Source of the DNA: Akkermansiaceae bacterium
GTDB taxonomy: Bacteria > Verrucomicrobiota > Verrucomicrobiia > Verrucomicrobiales > Akkermansiaceae
DNA length: 64,000 nucleotides
Assembly: GCA_025354565.1 (NCBI GenBank)
Contig: JANXMQ010000111.1
Location: 1 to 64,000, forward strand
Direction of reading: 5' to 3'
Each line of letters begins with the position of its first letter. Within the stretch, counting starts at the first letter, position 1. Made by a program: the position numbers and the translations under genes. This document shows, piece after piece, positions 8,501 to 15,979 of the stretch. The notes below the pieces were generated by a model. That model saw only the letters and a program-made list of their open reading frames with translations. It did no database searches and was not told the origin of the DNA.

Positions 8501-8701
8501 GCGCAAGGCGTCCTCATGGATTACATCACGGTATTGAGGGGCGAGGCCGGCGGCGTTGTCCATGTCCCAGCCGAGCGCGGCGAAGAAGGGATCGAGGAAT
8601 TCCTTGCGGAGCTGCGCCTCGTTGTAGCTTCCCGAGCGGTAATGATCGCGATGATCGGCGAAGGTCTCGCAAAGCTTCAGGACGGATTCGGGGGCGGGCA
8701 T
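5549..8701 (-). CDS. Type IIG restriction-modification enzyme (fused nuclease and N6-adenine methylase)
   Basis: 1050 residues combine cutting and methylation in one chain. The N-terminal part has a PD-(D/E)xK nuclease signature: Asp76 in KAPDYAF and Glu90/Lys92 in FFLEAKKP. The central part is a gamma-type N6-adenine methylase with FYTPSYIVDYIV, SAM-binding DPACGSGSFL (about residue 400) and catalytic NPPY (about residue 562). The C-terminal third should hold the TaqI-like target recognition domain and ends with coiled helices. I chose ATG 8701 (MPAPESVLKL) over 8770 because the earlier codons read like non-coding sequence. The enzyme is the main cargo of the island; no frameshift is seen, so it is likely active. 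The recognition site cannot be read from sequence. Confidence 0.9.
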   Translation of the reverse strand: MPAPESVLKLCETFADHRDHYRSGSYNEAQLRKEFLDPFFAALGWDMDNAAGLAPQYRDVIHEDALRVGVHVKAPDYAFTLHGQRKFFLEAKKPAVNIKSDVDPAYQLRRYAWSAKMPLSILSDFEEFAIYDTRVKPVKNDPSSKARTFYCTFDQYAEKWDEIAAIFSRDAILKGSFDKYADSNKKKKGTAEVDAAFLEEIERWRDLLARNLALRNPALSVRDLNFAVQKTIDRLVFLRICEDRGTEDYGKLRSIANGPQTYPRLLELFRAADARYNSGLFHFSKEKGQAEEPDTLTPHLLLDDKVLKDIIVHLYYPDSPYEFSVLPADILGSVYEQFLGKVINLTAGHRAVVEDKPEVKKAGGVFYTPSYIVDYIVKQTVGPLIEDKTPKQIEAIRILDPACGSGSFLIVVYQFLLDWYHRHYISHDPEKLAKGKNPVLVPARGGGWALTTAERKRILLAHIFGVDIDSQAVEVTKLSLLLKVLEGETTQSVQRELIHQRVLPDLGNNIKCGNSLIGSDFYDDPQMLLLDGDSQYRINVFDWKTAFPEVFERGGFDCVIGNPPYVRIQAMKDWAPVEVEIYKKAYASAASGNYDLYVVFVEKALRLINAGGRVGFILPHKFFNAHYGRNLRQIIAEGRHLSQIVHFGHHQVFSGATTYTCLLFLDRIYKITCPFIKVHDLHAWRTRMDEVMNLPEPENSVVREDEAVYQIGNPEVDAVVTIGDIPLSELGGDEWNFGVGALAKLMGKLHARPNKLGDVARLFVGIQTDGDAIFILHDAVENARQTEAFSKESNCRVVVESTSLRRLLKGSVNLDRYQIRDDGKRLLFPYQPESPGEVVPLKDIEAACPGTFRYLMNHSQQLKKRGKGLLGSSWHGYVYRKNHARMVGPKILCPAIARGAAFALDSMGDYFFTGSGSGGGGAYGIRLNDDQRIDLKFLLALLNSKLADRFFKANSTPFRGGWIALTKQHIENFPIRVIDPANKSDLATHDRIVTLVEKMLDLHKQRAAAKTPHEQTALDRQISATDAQIDRLVYDLYGLTEEEIKLVECA

Positions 8702-8796
8702 TGGATTGCGCGGAGAGTAGGATTGTGGTGAACGGGTGACAAGGGGATTGGTTTCGAACTCTCCCTGCATCCCATTTAAGTTTACGGTTTGTTTTC

Positions 8797-8878
8797 ATAA
8801 GGAGTGGCGACCTTATTGTCGCTTCTTCTTCATCGTCCCCGCCACGGAAGAAGGGACATTAAGGTCCCTACTCCTTAT
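8797..8878. repeat. Long REP-like hairpin, copy 4
   Basis: 82-bp palindrome nearly identical to copy 1 (ATAAGGAGTGGCGACC at left, CTACTCCTTAT at right). It forms the right edge of the island, 28 bases from the stop codon of the DUF1592 gene. Confidence 0.9.
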
Positions 8879-8906
8879 TCTTTTCGGATCTTGAATTTTT
8901 ATCACC

Positions 8907-11261
8907 TCAATCGTCACCCCGGCGCTTTTGAAACGGTGCGCTTTCGATGATGCCTTGGATGAGTTCCCGCAGCGAGCCACCATTTTTTTCCATGCGTGTG
9001 GTGAGAATGTTGATGGTGGTGGCGTCATAGATTTCCACGCCGCGGCCGATGGCGTAGGTGAGCAATTTCTCGGCCAAGCACCGATGAAAGTCCTGCTTGC
9101 GCTGGCCGGCGAGGAGGGTCTTGAGCGTGGCGACATCGGCGAATTTCTCTCCGGTGAGCAATTTCCCGGATGCGTCGATCGCTTGGCCGCGGTCCTGAGT
9201 GCGGAATTGGCCGAGCGCGTTGAAATTTTCCAGGCCCAGGCCGATCGGGTCCATGCGGGCATGGCAGGCACGGCATTCGGGTTTTTTGCGGTGAATCTCC
9301 ATCATCTCGCGCTGGGTTGGGTTCGGCTTGCCGGCGGCGGCGTCCTCCAATTTAGGCACCCCCGGCGGAGGCGGCGGAGGCGGTGAGCCGAGCAAATTAT
9401 TCAATACATAGAGTCCGCGCTTCACGGCGGAGGTCCGGGTGGGATTGGAGGTGACGATCAGGAAAGTCCCTTGGGTCAGCAGTCCGCCGCGTTCGGGATG
9501 GTCGGTGAGATCGACTGGCTTCATGGCCTCGCCCGTGACGCCGGCGATGCCGTAAAATTTCGCCAAGCGCTCGTTGAGAAAACTATAGCGCGCGGAAATC
9601 AACTCCACCGCCGGGCGATTGTTACGGAGTACGAAGTCGAAGAGCATTTCCGTTTCCCGCTGCATGTCCTGGCGCAGACGAGGATCGAAAATTTGCGCGG
9701 CTTCGCGGTTTGTCGCCTTGCCGAGGATGCTCTTCGCGCTCATGGCCACGGTCTCGACATCACGGGCCTGGAGCCACTGGCCGACGAAATTCTCGACGAG
9801 CCGCTGCGAGCGCGGGTCCTTGAGCATCCGATCCACTTGGGCAGTTAGATTGGTGCGCAGCTTGTTGTTGAAGGCGAGACTGAGCAAATCATCGTCCGGA
9901 ACCGAGCCCCAGATGAAGAACGATAACCGGGCGGCGAGCGAATACTCGTCGAGCGGGACAATCCGCGCAGGATTGTTAGGCTCCGGCTGGATTTCCACGC
10001 GGAACAGAAAACGCGGCGAGGCGAGACAGGTGCCGATGGCTTGCTTGATGCCGTCCTGGAAGGATTTTCCCGGCCGCATGGAAACCTCCTTCACGATAAC
10101 CATGAGGCGGTCGATGGTTTGCTCGTCGAGTGGCTTGCGAAAGGCGCGGCTGACAAAACTACGCATGATCTTGCGGGCATAGCGGTCCTTACCGGTTTCC
10201 TCCTCCGGTGCCGGGCCGTCCACGAATATCATGCGGTAGCCCTTCGCGTATTCCTGCTGCGAGCCACCGAGCGGACCCTGCACAATCACCCGCTGAATTG
10301 TTAGGAAAAGCTCCTCCTCCGCAGGCAATGGACGTTGGGCAGGTGAAAGGTTGATCTCGATCCGCTGGCGGCCTTTTTTCAGCGGCACCTTGCCTGTTAG
10401 CTCGATCACCCGGCGTTGGTCCCAGCCGAGCGTGACGCCGCCGACCTTTTTGCCACCGGCGGAAACCTCAAGCCGCGCCTCATCCGTGGTGGCCTCGGAC
10501 GCGCCGTGAATCGCATACTCGACCTTCACCTGATAGTCGCCGTCCCAACGGATGTCCTGATCCATATTGATCTGCTGGCTTTTCGCGAACGGCAGCCAGG
10601 ATGCGTCAGCCTGCGGATCACTAACAGCCTTGAAGCGCTCCCCCTCGATGTCCACCCGCGGCACCTGCGCCGCCGCACCATCCGGCAGGGCAAGTGCCAC
10701 CACCTCGTCCGCCGCCGCGATGTATTTCTCCATCAGCAGCGGGGAAATCGAGAGCACGTCGCCGATGTTGTCGAAGCCGTAGCCAGTGTCGTCCGCCGGG
10801 AACACCTCGCGGGTGTCGTATTCCACGCCTAGCAGATCGAAGACCGCGTTCTGGTATTCCTTGCGGTTCAGCCGGCGGATGGTGACGCGGCCGGGGTCCG
10901 GGTTGTTAGGATCGAGTTTGAAAACGTCCCGCTCGATCCAGGCGAGCAGTTTTTTTTGCTCGGGTGTGGTCGGCTGGTCCTCGTCGGACGGCGGCATAAT
11001 CTGGCTGCGGAGATTGCGCCAGACGGGGAGCCAATGTTTGCGGTCGTTGAGATGGGTGGACAGATCCGTGAATTTATCCAAGGTGAATTTCCCCTTGGAC
11101 TCGCCATCGCCATGACAGTGATAACAATATTTTTCCAGCAGCGGAACGATTTCGTGCTGATAGGTCAGCGCGGGATCGGCGACGGCGCTGCTGTAAATCC
11201 CCACAAACATCCCGGCGATGGTGAGGCTTACCACGTCGGCACGGAGGAAATGGGCAGTCAC
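8907..11261 (-). CDS. DUF1592 family planctomycete-type cytochrome c protein
   Basis: 784 residues, exported by an N-terminal signal. It begins with a cytochrome c-type heme motif, CYHCHGDGESKGKF (about residues 46-60), followed by the DUF1587, DUF1595, DUF1592, DUF1588 and DUF1585 blocks. Recognisable are GRVTIRRLNRKEYQNAVFDL, SRAFRKPL, ERGGLLTQGTFL, CRACHARMDPIGLGLENF (a second CxxCH) and a C-terminal LTYAIGRGVE. Such proteins are thought to be periplasmic redox proteins that act with DUF1552 partners in polymer catabolism; the reaction is unknown. The gene is 15 bases downstream of the esterase gene, so the two form an operon. Its DUF1552 partner now lies beyond a 6-kb island. Confidence 0.9.
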   Translation of the reverse strand: MTAHFLRADVVSLTIAGMFVGIYSSAVADPALTYQHEIVPLLEKYCYHCHGDGESKGKFTLDKFTDLSTHLNDRKHWLPVWRNLRSQIMPPSDEDQPTTPEQKKLLAWIERDVFKLDPNNPDPGRVTIRRLNRKEYQNAVFDLLGVEYDTREVFPADDTGYGFDNIGDVLSISPLLMEKYIAAADEVVALALPDGAAAQVPRVDIEGERFKAVSDPQADASWLPFAKSQQINMDQDIRWDGDYQVKVEYAIHGASEATTDEARLEVSAGGKKVGGVTLGWDQRRVIELTGKVPLKKGRQRIEINLSPAQRPLPAEEELFLTIQRVIVQGPLGGSQQEYAKGYRMIFVDGPAPEEETGKDRYARKIMRSFVSRAFRKPLDEQTIDRLMVIVKEVSMRPGKSFQDGIKQAIGTCLASPRFLFRVEIQPEPNNPARIVPLDEYSLAARLSFFIWGSVPDDDLLSLAFNNKLRTNLTAQVDRMLKDPRSQRLVENFVGQWLQARDVETVAMSAKSILGKATNREAAQIFDPRLRQDMQRETEMLFDFVLRNNRPAVELISARYSFLNERLAKFYGIAGVTGEAMKPVDLTDHPERGGLLTQGTFLIVTSNPTRTSAVKRGLYVLNNLLGSPPPPPPPGVPKLEDAAAGKPNPTQREMMEIHRKKPECRACHARMDPIGLGLENFNALGQFRTQDRGQAIDASGKLLTGEKFADVATLKTLLAGQRKQDFHRCLAEKLLTYAIGRGVEIYDATTINILTTRMEKNGGSLRELIQGIIESAPFQKRRGDD

Positions 11262-11276
11262 GGAGAAGGCTGAATT

Positions 11277-12239
11277 TTATTGAATTGGATAGCCGTGCCA
11301 AAGCCATTCGAGGGCGGCAGGCAAGGTTTGGCGGGTGACGCGGCCATCGGTGTGGCCGGCCTTTTTTGCGAAGACATAGCGGTAGTCATAGCCCTTCGCC
11401 TTGAGCGCGGCGGCCATGCGCTGGTTGGCCATCACCCAGTTGTGCAATGAGGCTTCATCGCGGTCGTGACCGTTGTCATTCTCACTCACATGCAACCAGA
11501 TGCGGAGTGGCTTTTTCACGCTGCGCTTGATGAGATTTTCATGATACTCCCAAGCTCCGTGTGGCGTCTTGGGGTCCACGGGAAATTGTTGGTTCACGTA
11601 AGTCCCGGAGTAGGTTAGAACGCGCCGATAGAGTTCCGGGTGGAACCACGCCATGGTGAATGCCGCCGCGCCGCCGGAACTGCCGCCCATCGTCGCACGG
11701 CCTTCGGGGTTTTTGGTGAAGGTGATCTGATAGTCCTTGCTGATTTTCGGCAGGACTTCCTTTTCGATGAATTTCGCGTAGGTGTCCGAGACCGTGTCAT
11801 ACTCAAGGCCGCGCTCGCTGCCGAGCGAATCGCCGCCGCCAGAGTTGATCATGATGGCGATCATGACGGGCAGGCGTTTCTGGTGGATCAGGTTATCGAG
11901 CACATGCGGCAGCACGCCCCGGTAGCCGAGGCCGTCCTGGGCGACGATGAAGGGCGCTTCCTGGCCGGGCTTGTATTGCACCGGGATATACACCGCGACC
12001 TTGCGTTGGTAGGGAACCTCGCCGGACTCGGTTTTCGAAATGCCGGGGTAAATTTTGCTTTCATGCGAGTCCATCGTGAACTCGACGATCTTGCCCTGCG
12101 GCACGTCGGGCAGAGCCTTCGTCTCCGGCGCATCCGCATACTCCGGGCCGATGGCGAACTCGGTTTCCTCCGCCGGACAGCGGGCTGGAAGCAGGGGCAC
12201 AAGGCAAGCGCAGATAACGAGACCGGGCGGAATTTTCAT
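11277..12239 (-). CDS. Exported alpha/beta-hydrolase esterase (esterase D/enterochelin esterase-like)
   Basis: 320 residues with a signal peptide (LVICACLVPLLPARCPAEE). The body is an alpha/beta hydrolase of the esterase D type: VAVYIPVQYKPG, then MIAIMINSGGG, the nucleophile elbow GGSSGGAAAF, and a late His in KKAGHTDGR. Relatives in Verrucomicrobiota are annotated as esterases or carbohydrate esterase CE1-like enzymes and cut acyl or feruloyl esters from polysaccharides; the substrate here is unknown. It leads the operon with the DUF1592 cytochrome (15 bases between them) and is divergent from pyc. Confidence 0.85.
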   Translation of the reverse strand: MKIPPGLVICACLVPLLPARCPAEETEFAIGPEYADAPETKALPDVPQGKIVEFTMDSHESKIYPGISKTESGEVPYQRKVAVYIPVQYKPGQEAPFIVAQDGLGYRGVLPHVLDNLIHQKRLPVMIAIMINSGGGDSLGSERGLEYDTVSDTYAKFIEKEVLPKISKDYQITFTKNPEGRATMGGSSGGAAAFTMAWFHPELYRRVLTYSGTYVNQQFPVDPKTPHGAWEYHENLIKRSVKKPLRIWLHVSENDNGHDRDEASLHNWVMANQRMAAALKAKGYDYRYVFAKKAGHTDGRVTRQTLPAALEWLWHGYPIQ

Positions 12240-12271
12240 GAATCATTCCATACTTGCGATTTGTCGGCAAT

Positions 12272-12300
12272 TTGTCGCCGGGTTCGCCAAGTTGGATAAA
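12272..12300 (+). promoter_or_regulatory. Candidate sigma70-type promoter for pyc
   Basis: TTGTCG and GATAAA are separated by 17 bases in the 154-base divergent gap before pyc. The match to the -35/-10 consensus is moderate and such matches arise by chance. Confidence 0.25.
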
Positions 12301-12393
12301 ACCGTGGGTTTTGGCGTAAACTCGGGGTCCAAACGCTGATCCGGTGTTTTCCGCTTCACGAACGGCACGCCGCCCCCTAGAAAGATCGCCGAC

Positions 12394-15300
12394 ATGCCTG
12401 AAACCCAACGCCGTCCCGGAAAACTCATGGCCGCCAACCGCGGTGAAATCGCCATCCGGATTTTCCGCGCGGCCACCGAACTTGGCCTAACAACGGTCTC
12501 GATCTTTGCCGAGGAGGATCGGTTTTCCATCCACCGCTTCAAGGCGGACGAGGCCTATTTGCTGGATTCGTCGAAAGGTCCGGTCGGTGCTTATCTGGAT
12601 GTCGAGGGCATCGTGACGCTGGCGAAACAAAAGGGGGTGACGATGATCCACCCCGGCTATGGCTTTCTCTCGGAAAATGCCGCCTTCGCCCGGGCCTGCG
12701 CCCGCGAGGGGATCGTCTTCATCGGCCCATCGCCGGATCTGTTGGAAAACATGGGGGATAAAACGGCGGCCCGGGCGCTCGCGCATCGTTTCAACGTGCC
12801 AACTTTGCCCGGCACCGAAGAGTCCGTTACCGATCCAGATCAAGCTCTAACAGTCGCGCATGATATCGGTTTCCCGCTCATCATCAAGGCTGCGTTCGGC
12901 GGCGGCGGGCGCGGGATGCGGGTGGTGGAAAAACCGTCGCAACTCCCAGGTCTGTTAGCAGAGGCGCAGAACGAAGCGCTCAACGCATTCGGTAATCCTG
13001 CGGTTTTCCTCGAACGCTATATTTCCCGAGCCAAACACATCGAGGTGCAGATCCTCGGCGACCAGCACGGCAATGTCGTCCATCTATACGAACGCGATTG
13101 CTCAGTGCAGCGCCGCTATCAAAAAGTGGTCGAGGTCGCGCCCGCGATGCACCTTGATCCAAAAGTTAGAAAAGAGCTGTGCGATGCCGCCGTGGCGCTG
13201 GCCAAGGGCATCGGTTATGACAATGCGGGCACCGTCGAGTTTCTCTATGATATGGATCAGAATGACTGGTTCTTCATCGAGATGAACCCACGCATCCAAG
13301 TGGAACATACGGTAACAGAGTGCGTGACCGGTATAGATTTGGTTAGATCACAAATTTTGGTGGCGGCTGGGCATTCTTTATTTAGTGAAGAGATCGCGAT
13401 TCCCCCGCAGGAGCAAATGCCGTGCATCGGCTTCGCGATCCAATGCCGCGTCACCACCGAGGATCCGCAGAAAAATTTCGCCCCGGACTACGGGCGGATT
13501 CTCAACTACCGCTCGGCAGCGGGATTTGGTATTCGGTTAGATGCGGCTTCGGGCGATGCCGGTTCGGTCGTGACGCCCTACTATGACTCGATGTTGGTGA
13601 AGGTCACGGCGATGGGCCGCGATTTCCCGATGGCCTGCCAACGGATGGACCGCGCCCTCCGCGAGTTCCGCATCCGTGGTGTAAAAACGAACATTCCATT
13701 TCTCGAAAACGTCATCGCCGACGATACCTTCCGCAGCGGTCAGGCGCATACCAAGCTGATCGACACCAAGCCGGAGTTGTTCCAGTTCACGCGCCGCCGC
13801 GACCGCGCGACCCGGACACTGTCGTATCTATCCGACATCACGCTCAACGGCAATCCCAGCACCAAGGGTTGGAAACCCGGTGCTGCAATGCTCAAGGCGG
13901 TGGTCCCGGACTCGCTCGTGATCCAACACCATGCCAAAGTGCCGAAGGGCAGTCGTGATGTCCTGCTAGAACTCGGCCCCGAGAAATTCGCCCAATGGAT
14001 TCTCGAAGAAAAGCGCTTGTTAGTCACCGACACGACTTTCCGCGACGCGCACCAATCGTTGATCGCCACCCGGATGCGGAGCTTCGACATGCTGCGCGTG
14101 GCCGAGGCGGTTGCTCATCGGCTGCCTGAGCTTTTCTCGTTGGAAATGTGGGGCGGCGCGACCTTCGACACGGCGATGCGATTTCTCAGCGAGTGCCCGT
14201 GGGAACGTCTTCGCCGCCTGCGCGAAAAGGTGCCTAACATTTGTTTCCAGATGCTCTTCCGCGGCTCGAACGCGGTCGGCTACTCGAACTACCCGGACAA
14301 TGTCGTCGCCGGTTTTGTCAAACATGCGGCGGACTCGGGGATGGATATTTTCCGAATTTTCGATTCGCTCAACTATTTGCCTAACATGCAAATTGCGATG
14401 ACGGCGGTGCGCGACCATGGCAAAGCGGTTTGTGAAGCGGCGATCTGTTATACCGGCGATATCACCAACTCGAAGCGCGATAAATATTCACTTAAATATT
14501 ATATCGAAAAGGCGAAAGAAGTCGAGCGGATGGGTGCGCACATGTTGTGCATTAAAGATATGGCCGGACTGTGCAAACCTCAGGCGGCTTGGGAATTGGT
14601 GAGCGCACTCAAACAGGAAATCGGCATTCCGGTACATTTCCACACGCACGACACCTCGGGCATCAACGCCGCTTCCGTGCTCGCTGCTTCCAAAGCGGGC
14701 GTGGATGTGGTCGATCTCGCGATTTCCTCAATGTCCGGCTCCACCTCGCAGCCAAACCTCAATTCCGTCGCCGCCGCCCTCGCCGGCAGTGGGCGCGATC
14801 CGGGACTGGATTTTGACTCGCTGAATGAATTTTCCGATTACTGGGAACAAGTGTTGGAATTCTATCAACCCTTCGATTCCGCCCCGCGCTCCGGCACTGC
14901 GGAGGTTTATGAACATGAAATGCCGGGCGGCCAATACACCAATCTCCGCGAGCAGGCGAACGCCATGGGCCTCGGCCACCGCTGGCGCGAAATTGCCCGA
15001 ACCTATGCCGAGGTGAACCAACTCTTCGGCGACATCGTGAAAGTCACGCCGTCATCGAAAGTGGTCGGCGACATGTGTATGTTCCTCGTCACCCGCGGCA
15101 TCCGTGCGGCGGATGTGCCGAAGCTCAAACCCGGCTCCATCGACTTCCCGGAGAGCGTGATCGACATGCTCGCCGGCGGCCTCGGCCAACCCGACGGCGG
15201 TTGGCCGGTGGAGGTGCAGAAGGTGGTGTTAGGAAACCGCAAACCCACCACCAAGCGCCCCGGCGAACTCGCGGATCCCATCGACCTCGAAGCTACCCGC

Positions 15301-15873
15301 ATTGATCTAACGAAAAAACTCGGCCGCCCCGCCACGGATGACGATCTTTACTCGCATCTGATGTATCCGCAGGTGTTCGCGGATTTCATGACCTTCCGCA
15401 CGAGATACGACGACCTCAGCGGGCTGCCAACGCCCGCGTTTTTCTACGGCCTGCAAATCGGCGAGGAAATCGAGATCGAGATCGATACCGGAAAAATCCT
15501 CATCATCAAACTCATCTCCATCGGCGAGGCCGACTCAGGCGGGCGGCGGGCGCTATTCTACGAACTCAACGGGATGCCGCGCGAGTCGGTCGTGGCCGAC
15601 AATTCCCTGAAGTCCACCAGCAAGGCCAGCCGTCCAAAAGGCGAACCCGGCAACCCCGCCCAAGCCTGCGCGCCGATGCCGGGAATGGTCACCGAAGTCG
15701 CCGTTTCCACCGGCCAGGAAGTCAAGGCAGGCGACAAGCTCGTCATTCTCGAAGCCATGAAAATGCTCACCACCGTCAGCGCCAGCGCCGATGGCATCAT
15801 CGCTGAGGTCCTCGTAAAAAAAGGCGATCAGGTGGACAGCGATGATCTGTTGGCGAAATTGACGGTCGGGTGA
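12394..15873 (+). CDS. pyc: Pyruvate carboxylase
   Basis: 1159 residues, the usual length of the single-chain enzyme. It carboxylates pyruvate to oxaloacetate using ATP, bicarbonate and biotin, refilling the TCA cycle. The biotin carboxylase domain comes first (MAANRGEIAIRIFRA, HPGYGFLSENA, GGGGRGMR). Next is the carboxyltransferase (TDTTFRDAHQSLIATRMR from about residue 545, with metal-binding HFHTHDTSG). The biotinyl domain is last, with the carrier lysine Lys1123 in LEAMKMLT. The gene stands alone, divergent from the esterase operon. ATG 12394 is favoured because ANRGEIA normally lies within the first 15 residues. It contains about a dozen GTTAG/CTAAC pentamers. Confidence 0.97.
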   Translation: MPETQRRPGKLMAANRGEIAIRIFRAATELGLTTVSIFAEEDRFSIHRFKADEAYLLDSSKGPVGAYLDVEGIVTLAKQKGVTMIHPGYGFLSENAAFARACAREGIVFIGPSPDLLENMGDKTAARALAHRFNVPTLPGTEESVTDPDQALTVAHDIGFPLIIKAAFGGGGRGMRVVEKPSQLPGLLAEAQNEALNAFGNPAVFLERYISRAKHIEVQILGDQHGNVVHLYERDCSVQRRYQKVVEVAPAMHLDPKVRKELCDAAVALAKGIGYDNAGTVEFLYDMDQNDWFFIEMNPRIQVEHTVTECVTGIDLVRSQILVAAGHSLFSEEIAIPPQEQMPCIGFAIQCRVTTEDPQKNFAPDYGRILNYRSAAGFGIRLDAASGDAGSVVTPYYDSMLVKVTAMGRDFPMACQRMDRALREFRIRGVKTNIPFLENVIADDTFRSGQAHTKLIDTKPELFQFTRRRDRATRTLSYLSDITLNGNPSTKGWKPGAAMLKAVVPDSLVIQHHAKVPKGSRDVLLELGPEKFAQWILEEKRLLVTDTTFRDAHQSLIATRMRSFDMLRVAEAVAHRLPELFSLEMWGGATFDTAMRFLSECPWERLRRLREKVPNICFQMLFRGSNAVGYSNYPDNVVAGFVKHAADSGMDIFRIFDSLNYLPNMQIAMTAVRDHGKAVCEAAICYTGDITNSKRDKYSLKYYIEKAKEVERMGAHMLCIKDMAGLCKPQAAWELVSALKQEIGIPVHFHTHDTSGINAASVLAASKAGVDVVDLAISSMSGSTSQPNLNSVAAALAGSGRDPGLDFDSLNEFSDYWEQVLEFYQPFDSAPRSGTAEVYEHEMPGGQYTNLREQANAMGLGHRWREIARTYAEVNQLFGDIVKVTPSSKVVGDMCMFLVTRGIRAADVPKLKPGSIDFPESVIDMLAGGLGQPDGGWPVEVQKVVLGNRKPTTKRPGELADPIDLEATRIDLTKKLGRPATDDDLYSHLMYPQVFADFMTFRTRYDDLSGLPTPAFFYGLQIGEEIEIEIDTGKILIIKLISIGEADSGGRRALFYELNGMPRESVVADNSLKSTSKASRPKGEPGNPAQACAPMPGMVTEVAVSTGQEVKAGDKLVILEAMKMLTTVSASADGIIAEVLVKKGDQVDSDDLLAKLTVG

Positions 15874-15979
15874 TCCCCAACAGAGTCTGGTCTAACATCC
15901 ACATCCGCCCTTTACCGGGAAGCGATGCGAGCTATCTTGCCAGCGTTTCCGCTTTCAGCTATCCTATTGCCAAGTTTCG

